43,712 nt of DNA from Methanobacteriota archaeon (lineage in GTDB: Archaea > Thermoplasmatota > Poseidoniia > Poseidoniales > Poseidoniaceae). The stretch covers positions 1 through 43,712 of the forward strand of contig PAZU01000045.1 of the NCBI GenBank assembly GCA_002715725.1, written 5' to 3'. The notes beneath the pieces were generated by a model, which saw only the letters and a list, made by a program, of their open reading frames with translations, was not told where the DNA came from and made no database searches. Position numbers and translations under genes: made by a program. This document shows positions 26,001 through 33,426 of the stretch, in pieces (the first letter of the stretch is position 1; each line of letters opens with the position of its first letter).

Positions 26001-26149
26001 TCTCCTATCAAATCGTCCTCGGCTGCAGGATCGAAATCACCCGCTCCTTCACTAGTTTGGAAGAATCCTGATGCTCCCACGAATAATGAACCGAAAATCA
26101 AAGTTGATACAATTGCAACGTAAGCCATTTGATTATGTGACATTGACAT
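23054..26149 (-). CDS. Giant secreted protein with TSP3-like Ca-binding repeats and an embedded barrel-sandwich-like segment
   Basis: More than 15 DTDGDGxxDGxE-type units across nearly the whole length; N-terminal TM/signal. Confidence 0.85.
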   Translation of the reverse strand: MSMSHNQMAYVAIVSTLIFGSLFVGASGFFQTSEGAGDFDPAAEDDLIGEGSNTGQSMDSDGDGLVDAVEAQYGTDPFDPDTDKDTMSDGWEVENGLNPLDNGESDDAENDPSEAASEGAEEQEEEDSWPDPDDGPKGDPDRDGLINSVEVEEGTNPRLADTDGDGLNDKWEVTYKQVVNHPAGNYTLFDPLSGNWDCVELTDAMEETLEDHFNGENGVANWDDLANAAGEHSCDQVLDSDNDELFNLEEEEYGTDPTKADSDGDMLNDIHEISNSTIWVMMATGQNCGLDLLDPVNRQAPFAADALEHGLAWFKEDMDGDGQLNGPSDWDTDGDGMPDGFEFCFSNVLEHPSTGATAASQTLDPANNSDGYGDWDEDGMNNIEEYQVALAFGEDKFTSPWHEDTDEDGMPDGWEATNGLDPRDGSNGDIDSDRDGYDADGDGSVTFDQLENVALVVAIDVELDDWVSANQTVARARITLSGGNQQVIPLVAPVEGYVYSINVEVGDTIESRLDVWVEIVELDEMFTNLMEYNARDSDGDGIIDGRSTDPLNPDTDGDGLKDGIEVIGWEILVVNRGVQNTHVTSDPGLWDTDEDGLSDFKEFNDVCGTGSNASNADTDGDGLGDQAEALNGFSWYGEEYFTSPCMYDTDNDGLEDGEEVILGQDNFLTHANNSDTDNDGLIDGNEVLFVPRPYQNPTNPLINDTDSDGMLDGWEMQVESVEDNSKSHSLWVATDLWLPPGCDSMIECGLDEGGYIWKNWLGGFILEKKYEVFEMNLTNFPVPANPLCNGCYARWALDPSEGSMKDDTYDIDNDTLANGAEAPDRWNTNPVNDDTDGDMLPDGWEVKYSEEALIIGLVDNSTYSAYGARGVMDPALKDSDGDGIDDGMEDPDNDGLNRTGLIAKYCPSYEDPQSSNCHIDPDTPDGKLFYDNLENYTSFEEFVNGTNPIRNDTDGDDWDDGPEVFYQDHDDDGMATGWEYYFNFDPYDDADRMVDTDGDGHVNYCEYKWDTNPRDINSFPGQGQLCNPFEE
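23054..26149 (-). repeat. Asp-rich (DTDGDGL.DG.E) repeat array; recurring accatc-agt/ggt-atc words on the plus strand
   Basis: Motif such as accatcagtatc / ccatcggtatc recurs throughout the CDS. Confidence 0.75.
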
Positions 26150-26232
26150 ATTGGTACTCTCCGTAGACTAAGCAACTTCATCCACTACAGTCCTACAAAT
26201 AAACCTTCACGGTAGATGATTTTACCAAATAC

Positions 26233-26247
26233 TCACCCTACGGGTGA
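26233..26247 (-). terminator. Candidate hairpin plus T-tract terminator after the 26252-27274 gene
   Basis: TCACCC-tac-GGGTGA stem within 20 nt of the stop; the minus-strand reading has a TTTTT run adjoining the stem. Confidence 0.35.
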
Positions 26248-26251
26248 AAAA

Positions 26252-27274
26252 TCAGGTCAAATCATACCTCGATTGGAGAGATACAAACTGGAATTCATTT
26301 TCGTTGCGAATTGATACTTTGACCGGTCTTCCTTCACACCTAACCCATGCACCTGCAAGCAATCCAGCAGTCAGAGAAAGAAGCGGAATTTCAGTGAATT
26401 TCAATTCAATTCCACCATTTGAATCAAGTTCTACAGCAGATATTGGCACAGACATACCTCTCGGTGCGAAGTATGACTTACAACTGTCAATCCAACCTTT
26501 TGTATCTGCAGCTAAAAATATCTCTTCTCCAGCAATGAATAAACGCTTAGCAGCAATTGCGAATGAAAGAAATCCATCACTTATTTCAGGCCAGGAATTT
26601 CTTTCATCATCACTAATGTTTGCTACGAGACCTGCGCATGATTCCTGCAGACGCTCAAACATTCCCATCGGCAGTAAATGGTACTTCAAACCATCAATTC
26701 TCCATTCTTTCTCAACTGCTATTCGGTATGGATCTCCAGGCAAATATTTCTTGCCCGTCGGCTTTGAAGCAGTGATTGGAAGATTGGTTTCATCTAGTGA
26801 TAATACACAAGTTTCCAATGATTTTTCCTCCCAACGCATGCGATATCTTTTGGAATTAATTCTTTCAAAATCTGCTTGAAAAATACCTGCAAACACAGGT
26901 GTTAATCCATTACTATCAAAACTTGGAGATTTCACATTTGGCATTCCCCAGCCATGTATTTTCCACCTCGCTTCTAACGCTTGAGTGATTTTCTTTTTCC
27001 GGAAAAATCCTGTATGATCAAGTACACCAGAATTTAGCAGCAATTCTTCCTCATCACATGCTGCGTTGGCTAATTTTCGACCCATTGGTGCATCAATAAT
27101 TTCCTCGAACATTCGCCACCATGCTTCCAATGCATCGATACGCCATCTATACCAACAATATCCTTGTTTGTCGATAATCAAGCCATCCCTAGTTGAGAAA
27201 TTCTGTTCCAAAGAAGACATTAACGATTTATCCAGAAGTGATTCCGTTTCATCGATTAAAGGCATAATTATCAC
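26252..27274 (-). CDS. Hypothetical protein
   Basis: Intact 340-aa ORF with 4-nt overlap with the glyA stop region (27271-27274), suggesting co-translation. Confidence 0.65.
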   Translation of the reverse strand: MIIMPLIDETESLLDKSLMSSLEQNFSTRDGLIIDKQGYCWYRWRIDALEAWWRMFEEIIDAPMGRKLANAACDEEELLLNSGVLDHTGFFRKKKITQALEARWKIHGWGMPNVKSPSFDSNGLTPVFAGIFQADFERINSKRYRMRWEEKSLETCVLSLDETNLPITASKPTGKKYLPGDPYRIAVEKEWRIDGLKYHLLPMGMFERLQESCAGLVANISDDERNSWPEISDGFLSFAIAAKRLFIAGEEIFLAADTKGWIDSCKSYFAPRGMSVPISAVELDSNGGIELKFTEIPLLSLTAGLLAGAWVRCEGRPVKVSIRNENEFQFVSLQSRYDLT

Positions 27275-28626
27275 ATTGGATAGCCGCTTACATTACCCTC
27301 ATTGAAGCAATATCTTATAATCTGATAATTGGATTTGAATTCTCGAACATCATCCTTCACTTTAGAAGGGTCTTCTTGTTCTAGCAGAACCCGAGCATAG
27401 AATCTTGCTACATCCGTCATTTCATCTGTCCCCATTCCAACGCGCGTTAGTTCCTGCACACCAAGCCTTAGCCCTGAAGGAGACATCGCTTTGGTATCTC
27501 CTGGAAGCATGTTCATGTTGGTGATTATTCCTGCTCTTTCAAGCAAATCTGCGGCTTTGGCTCCTGCACCAGAATCTAATTCACCGTGCCTAGTCAGAAC
27601 TTGGTGAGATGCTGTGTATCCGCGTGATTCTGCTAAAACATCGAATCCTTCTGCCGCCAAAGCAGCAGCAAAAGATTGAGCGTTAGCAACGGTATTCTTT
27701 GACAAATCCTCGCCATATTCAATAAACTCAGAAAGGGCTACCACTTTGCCTGCAACGTGGTGTAAATGGTAAGAAGAGCAAGTTCCTGGGAAAACAGCAT
27801 TGTTCAATTTACGCTGGAATTTTTCATCATCTGAAGATGATAAAATGAAACCACCTTGTGGTCCAGGGAAAGTTTTGTGTGATGAACCTGTCATTACATC
27901 TGCTCCTTCATGGAGCGGGTCTTGGAAACAACCTCCGGCAATTAGTCCGAGAACATGTGCACCATCGTACATTACTGTTGAACCAACTTCATGTGCAGCG
28001 TCAGCTAGTTCCTTAAGCGGGGTTGGAAATAGAAATACAGATTGCCCGAACAGTGCAATTTTGGGTGCTACTTCACGAATTAATTTGGCTGATGCATCAA
28101 TATCAGGTTCCATTCTCTCTTCATCCCAAGGGTATGTCGAAAGATTGAGATCACGCAATCCGACTGCACCCATCCTAGCATGAGAAATGTGACCTCCGTC
28201 AGCAGTAGATACCGCAGTAATATCATCACCTGGTTTGGCAAGGGCCTTCAATGCAGCAATATTGGAAACTGTACCACTAGTGGATTGTATATTGGCAAAT
28301 GGTACATTGAACAAATTTTTCGCAAGATTGATTCCTAATTCTTCAATTGTATCGAAGCCGCCACAACCTTGGTAATAGCGTTTGAAAGGCAGGCCTTCAG
28401 CATATCTTCCATGGAGGTCACTAGAAACTATTTTCTGTACCATTGGAGAAACAATATTCTCACTAGCAATCATACCTAAACCATCTCGGTAAAGGGTCCC
28501 ACTATCGGCAACAGCATCCAAAACAGTTTGTGCATGACTCAGGTTTTCCGGACTCGCTCTCCAATCACCTTTGGAACCTAACATAGACGTTCCTTTAGCA
28601 CACGGCCTTTGACCCTTTGGAATCAT
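27271..28626 (-). CDS. glyA: Serine hydroxymethyltransferase
   Basis: MIASENIVSP, GRYAEGLPFKRYYQGCGGFDTIE, DVMTGSSHKTFPGPQGG (PLP Lys). Confidence 0.93.
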   Translation of the reverse strand: MIPKGQRPCAKGTSMLGSKGDWRASPENLSHAQTVLDAVADSGTLYRDGLGMIASENIVSPMVQKIVSSDLHGRYAEGLPFKRYYQGCGGFDTIEELGINLAKNLFNVPFANIQSTSGTVSNIAALKALAKPGDDITAVSTADGGHISHARMGAVGLRDLNLSTYPWDEERMEPDIDASAKLIREVAPKIALFGQSVFLFPTPLKELADAAHEVGSTVMYDGAHVLGLIAGGCFQDPLHEGADVMTGSSHKTFPGPQGGFILSSSDDEKFQRKLNNAVFPGTCSSYHLHHVAGKVVALSEFIEYGEDLSKNTVANAQSFAAALAAEGFDVLAESRGYTASHQVLTRHGELDSGAGAKAADLLERAGIITNMNMLPGDTKAMSPSGLRLGVQELTRVGMGTDEMTDVARFYARVLLEQEDPSKVKDDVREFKSNYQIIRYCFNEGNVSGYPM

Positions 28627-28644
28627 CGTTAGGAGTCTTGCAAC

Positions 28645-31600
28645 TCAACTAGGTCTTCTAGGGCCGCCTCTTCTTGTAGCCCTTGATTGCTTTTCAGAGC
28701 GAATGGTATTGTGTGGAATTCCTTTACGGCCTAAGTTTGTCGACATTATGTCACGAGGGTTTTTGTTACGACCAAGAGGTTTTGCTGCACGGCCAGATTT
28801 TCTTTGAATCTGCTGAGATCGTCCACGATATGCAACTGGACCGACTAATCTCTCCATTGCTGGAACTTCTGAGCCTTCTTCCTTAGGGCGTTTTAACCAC
28901 CACCCGGGAGTCAAATTTTGCATGCGAGCATCCCTCTCTCTTTTCATTGAATTAGCTCTTCGTGCTAACTTAGGTCGAACAGACCTTTCACTTTCCTTCG
29001 CAACTAAATTGGTCATCCAACCAGGGAATCCAATATCGTAAACTATTCCGTTAATTGTCAATAACATCCCTGAAAGTAGCAAATGGGTTCCAACAGGAAG
29101 TTCACTTCGTTGTAATTTTATTTTATGTCGTTTCATTCTCTTGGCATATGCAACCATAGCCTTCTGATCTCTATGTCGAATCACCTTATTTTGCTGCTTA
29201 CTAAATCGTCTTGCACTTTGATGGATGAAAATCATCCCTATCGCAATTGTAATTCCTTCTAGAAGCCCGATTTCACCAGAAGCATAAATGCCTGCAAGCA
29301 ACCATATTGGAGTTAATACACCCCAATGGAAAACCTGCGAAATTATTCCAGAGGTATATCTCGGAGTCATCTTTCTTTCAACAGCCGCTGCTGCTGTAAT
29401 CATAACGTTGGCATTGACTGCTTCATCAACTCCACCTTTCACCATCAATGCTGCAATCGGATTAACTGGAGCATCATCAATCCATCTTCGTGAACGCTTT
29501 GTTAATGGCTTAGTCAATGCTATTTCAAGTACATCATCTTGGTCATTAGACTTAGGTCTACCCAAAATATTAGCTAGCGCACGAACCCTCGGGTCGAATG
29601 AATCAGTCTCTTCTAATTCTGTTAGAACACTCAATGCGCTATGCCATTCGCCTTTGTCGATAAGACATAGCGCTGCGGCAATTCGAGGACGTGCCATGAG
29701 CGGGTTTTCACGCACTAATCTCAAGGCGATCTCCATAGCCTCTTTATGCAAATTTTGAGCACGTAGGAGAGCGATATACGAAAGTCTTGCATTGATTGAA
29801 AGGTTATCCTTGTGAAGTGCTCCGTCAACTGGTTGTGGACTCCAAGAACGCAGCATTCGCATCAAATCGTTCAGATGATCGATGCACGGGTTGTTCTCCC
29901 AATCCCACAAATCGTCTTCATCAACTGAACCATTCCAAGGGTCAAACCACTCACAAATAAATCCAAGTAATTCTGGTTCATCATAGCCTTCTGGAAGTTG
30001 TAAATTGTGAAGTGCCTCCCTAGCAGCATCTAGCCTGCGACAAGCAATATGTCCTGCAGCAATTATCATTCTTGCTTCATCATTATCGCCACCGGATTGA
30101 GCGAGTAGTTTCTTAGCCTCTTCAATTGCACTTGGCCATAATCCACGTATCCCCATCTCTATCATTCGAGCACGACTCTTAGCCAAGCGTACAACTGCTT
30201 CATCCTCTCCAATAGAACGGTCTTGGAATCTTATTAGTGCATCTAGATCATTCTTTAGTGCAGATTCTTCCACCAAATCAAACATCCAATTTCCACCACC
30301 ACTCATGATGGCACCTTCTCTTCGTTTATCTGGATTCAAATCAAACTTTAGATTTCTTAATGGATTAAATTTGGAGATGGAAAGGACCCATGTTAACAAG
30401 AAAATTGCTTGACCGACAGCGATGAATATCCATGTAACCAATAGACGATATTCCTCATCAAATCCTTTACCTTCAAACCATTCAATGAATGGCATCAAAT
30501 CTCCGAATTCTTTGTAGCACACCAATATTAGAAGTAATGCAGTATATCCGCTGAAACCTGCGAATGCGAAGTATAGGACCCTTGCTTGTGCCTTATCTTC
30601 AGAACGGATTTCTCGAGGAGTGGCAAGCAGAACTCCACCCAAGCCTCCGAATGCCTGTCCTCCAAGGAATAAGTTGCGAATAAGTTCGAAAATGAAAGCC
30701 AGACCTACAATCGCAATGTTAAGTGACAAATAGGCTGCCAAAATCTCTGGCAAACTCTTGAGTGCTTCCCACTCAGCAAGTAAAGGGTCTTCTTGAATTT
30801 GTAGATATACCTGATGACCCAAAATACCTCCATAGTTTAGTATCTCTTCTGAATTTGCAGGGTCATTTATCATGACTAGAGCAACAGTAACTATGCCATT
30901 AACAGCTGTAATCGGCATGGTTAGCAAGAACAAAATTAGAATGAATGCGAATGTTCTTCCGATGAATCCCAATTTCTTGGCATCTATTGGATTCGGCTTA
31001 CCAAGCCAAGTTCGGAACTTCCCCACCATTAGCATATTCCATGATGCCCCCATAATCCGACCATAAGCAAGAATTGTAGGACCCATGAATACTAAAACTG
31101 CTATTGCCAACGCAAGTGGTTTTTGTGATTCATCTATTCTAGGTACTAACAAAAGGTATGTTCCAATTGAAACTGCAAATAAGCCAATCAGTGTACCTGT
31201 ACGCCTGAAAAGTAATTTGAAAAATTTATTTTTAGTTACCCCAATGCGCTTGCCAACTAATTGCCCATTAAGTGACTCCCATGGTGATATTAATATTGGA
31301 ATAATTACAAGAATTCCCATCAGTATAAGATTCGGCAAGTAGTATACTTCAGGTTCAAAAATTAACTCTGAAATTAATAGAAGAACACCAGTCATTGCCA
31401 TCATGTAAAGAGCAATACCAAAACCAACATTCTGTAATTTCAATAAGCGTTTTACACCACCACGGCCCTCGGTAAGACTGTGAACTTCATACAAACCATC
31501 ATCTATCTCAAAACCGACTTGCAGACCAGACAATTGGGTGGGAATCATCCATTTCCATAGAATAAGTGCTGTTAATAGAGCAAGTAGAAATGGGATTGCG

Positions 31601-31698
31601 TGAGTAATAGAAAGGTTTGTTGGATTCTCAATTGTTCCTGCGCTTGCTAATGGTGTTAGAACCAAGCAAACAAAACAAGCGAGTATCCACTTCCTCAT
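28645..31698 (-). CDS. Large multi-TM protein with TPR-like middle region and very basic C-terminal tail
   Basis: About 10 TM helices; helical-repeat-like region; C-terminal ~100 aa highly Arg/Lys-rich. Confidence 0.7.
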   Translation of the reverse strand: MRKWILACFVCLVLTPLASAGTIENPTNLSITHAIPFLLALLTALILWKWMIPTQLSGLQVGFEIDDGLYEVHSLTEGRGGVKRLLKLQNVGFGIALYMMAMTGVLLLISELIFEPEVYYLPNLILMGILVIIPILISPWESLNGQLVGKRIGVTKNKFFKLLFRRTGTLIGLFAVSIGTYLLLVPRIDESQKPLALAIAVLVFMGPTILAYGRIMGASWNMLMVGKFRTWLGKPNPIDAKKLGFIGRTFAFILILFLLTMPITAVNGIVTVALVMINDPANSEEILNYGGILGHQVYLQIQEDPLLAEWEALKSLPEILAAYLSLNIAIVGLAFIFELIRNLFLGGQAFGGLGGVLLATPREIRSEDKAQARVLYFAFAGFSGYTALLLILVCYKEFGDLMPFIEWFEGKGFDEEYRLLVTWIFIAVGQAIFLLTWVLSISKFNPLRNLKFDLNPDKRREGAIMSGGGNWMFDLVEESALKNDLDALIRFQDRSIGEDEAVVRLAKSRARMIEMGIRGLWPSAIEEAKKLLAQSGGDNDEARMIIAAGHIACRRLDAAREALHNLQLPEGYDEPELLGFICEWFDPWNGSVDEDDLWDWENNPCIDHLNDLMRMLRSWSPQPVDGALHKDNLSINARLSYIALLRAQNLHKEAMEIALRLVRENPLMARPRIAAALCLIDKGEWHSALSVLTELEETDSFDPRVRALANILGRPKSNDQDDVLEIALTKPLTKRSRRWIDDAPVNPIAALMVKGGVDEAVNANVMITAAAAVERKMTPRYTSGIISQVFHWGVLTPIWLLAGIYASGEIGLLEGITIAIGMIFIHQSARRFSKQQNKVIRHRDQKAMVAYAKRMKRHKIKLQRSELPVGTHLLLSGMLLTINGIVYDIGFPGWMTNLVAKESERSVRPKLARRANSMKRERDARMQNLTPGWWLKRPKEEGSEVPAMERLVGPVAYRGRSQQIQRKSGRAAKPLGRNKNPRDIMSTNLGRKGIPHNTIRSEKQSRATRRGGPRRPS

Positions 31699-31721
31699 CG
31701 GTTAAGCCTGTGGCTATGACT

Positions 31722-32957
31722 TCATGACTTCTTCGCCAATCTGTGGCGAGAAAGGAATGAGTCAATTCTATCGAAAGCGGTGTTCAGTGTTACTTCATCT
31801 GCAAGATATACAATTCTAATATGACCCAATCCCTTCTCGGGTGAAAAACCACTTCCATGAACCACTAATACATGTTCTTCATGTAGTAATCCTAGCACGA
31901 AATCTTTGTCATTTGTTGACCAGAGTTCATCAGTCAATCGAACAAACATGTAGAATGCCCCGCCTGGTTCTTCAACCTCTAGACCATCGATATTGGCAAT
32001 CCGATCTAGGCACAACTGTCTTCGACTTTGAACTTTGGAAGAATGTTCATTCATCCACGAACGGTCTCCTTCTAGTCCCGCCAAATAACCCAATTGAGCC
32101 GGTGTACTAGCACACAATCTTGAACGCAACAACCTCTCAATACCGTCTCTAACATCAACTAGAACGTTAGTAGGGTCATGAATGGCCATGTAACCAATTC
32201 TCCACCCTGGAGCGTAGTATACTTTTGAGACACCATTCAAAGAGAAGACTGGCACCTCCTTGGAAATTGAAGCTACTGAAACATGTTTACCACTGAAATC
32301 TAAACCGTCGTAAATTTCATCAGCGATTATCATACAATTCGGCCAGTTCTTAGCAATCTCAAGGAGTTTTTCTATTTCGTCTTCTCCAGCAACATTTCCA
32401 GTCGGATTGTTTGGATTGATGAGTACTAACAAACGGACATCCGAATCCATCTTTGATGCAATGTCATCTAGGTCTATAGCCCAACCATCATCTGATTTTA
32501 GTGAATATTCAATTGTGGTTGCACCATACATTTGCGGATAGGCCATGTATGGTGGATAGTGAGGACCGGGGGCCAAAACTTTCGTGCCTTCATCTAGTGT
32601 TGCAGCAAAAATAATCTGTAGAGCTTCGGTTACTCCGTGGCAGACATAAACATCATCAGTTCCACAAGTCCATCCCTTCCGACTTTCATCAGCAGCAATT
32701 GCAGAGCGTAATTTTGGTAGACCATACGATGGAGAATATCCATTATTCCCTGCTGCCAGTCCTTCCCTGTATGCTTCAACCATGTGCTCAGGTGTAGGTA
32801 GTCCTGGATAAGCGATTGGATCACCGATATTCAGTTTGATTATTTCATGCCCCTCCGCTTCTAATTTGGTTGCTGGAACAACCACATCTCTAATCGCATA
32901 TTCGATTGTTGAAGCACGAGAGGAAACTGGAATCACGAGATTCCACCCATCCTGCAA
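31722..32957 (-). CDS. Class I aminotransferase (AspC/AlaA-like)
   Basis: IKLNIGDPIAYPGLPTP; LLVLINPNNPTGNV; IIADEIYDGL; SLNGVSKVYYAPGWRIGYM (PLP Lys). Confidence 0.9.
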   Translation of the reverse strand: MQDGWNLVIPVSSRASTIEYAIRDVVVPATKLEAEGHEIIKLNIGDPIAYPGLPTPEHMVEAYREGLAAGNNGYSPSYGLPKLRSAIAADESRKGWTCGTDDVYVCHGVTEALQIIFAATLDEGTKVLAPGPHYPPYMAYPQMYGATTIEYSLKSDDGWAIDLDDIASKMDSDVRLLVLINPNNPTGNVAGEDEIEKLLEIAKNWPNCMIIADEIYDGLDFSGKHVSVASISKEVPVFSLNGVSKVYYAPGWRIGYMAIHDPTNVLVDVRDGIERLLRSRLCASTPAQLGYLAGLEGDRSWMNEHSSKVQSRRQLCLDRIANIDGLEVEEPGGAFYMFVRLTDELWSTNDKDFVLGLLHEEHVLVVHGSGFSPEKGLGHIRIVYLADEVTLNTAFDRIDSFLSRHRLAKKS

Positions 32958-33394
32958 ATCTCGTCATACTGTTCTTTGGAAACTGGTTGAACCGATAACC
33001 TCTGCCCCCTCTGAACCAAGGGCATATCATCCAAAGCCGGATTGGCTTTGATATCAACCAAACTAACCATTTCCAATTCCTGGATTGGCTCTATATCAAC
33101 CATCATCCATCTCGGGTTATCCGGAGTTGACTTCTCATCGAAGTATTTGCAATTTGGATCCCATGAGGTATGATCTGGATAACCTTCTCGGCAAACCCTA
33201 GCAATTCCAGCGACATGAGGTGGTTTTGTATTGGAGTGATAAAATAGTACCATGTCGCCCATTTTCATCTTGTCACGCATCATATTTCTAGCCTGATAAT
33301 TTCTCACACCATCCCAATGCGTTGACCCGTCTGCAACCAATTGAGAAAATGGGTAGACGTCGGGCTCGGACTTCATCAGCCAATAGTTCACCAT
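32933..33394 (-). CDS. EVE-domain protein
   Basis: MVNYWLMKSEPDVYPFSQL...THWDGVRNYQARNMMRDKMKMGDMVLFYHSN typical of EVE (thymocyte nuclear protein 1-like). Internal ATG at 33394 chosen. Confidence 0.9.
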   Translation of the reverse strand: MVNYWLMKSEPDVYPFSQLVADGSTHWDGVRNYQARNMMRDKMKMGDMVLFYHSNTKPPHVAGIARVCREGYPDHTSWDPNCKYFDEKSTPDNPRWMMVDIEPIQELEMVSLVDIKANPALDDMPLVQRGQRLSVQPVSKEQYDEICRMGGIS

Positions 33395-33426
33395 GTAGGG
33401 GGCGTCTAAGCGACATCCCTTAGATT

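Noticed and set aside
25710-26123. 137-aa plus-strand Ser/Pro-rich ORF (and 24132-24656 plus-strand ORF)
   Set aside because: Antisense reading of the Asp/Gly-rich TSP3 repeats, which produces Ser/Pro-rich pseudo-proteins.
23054-26149. Recurring short DNA words (accatcagtatc) as a possible CRISPR or satellite array
   Set aside because: Spacing is irregular and in coding frame; explained by codons of DTDGD repeats in the encoded protein.
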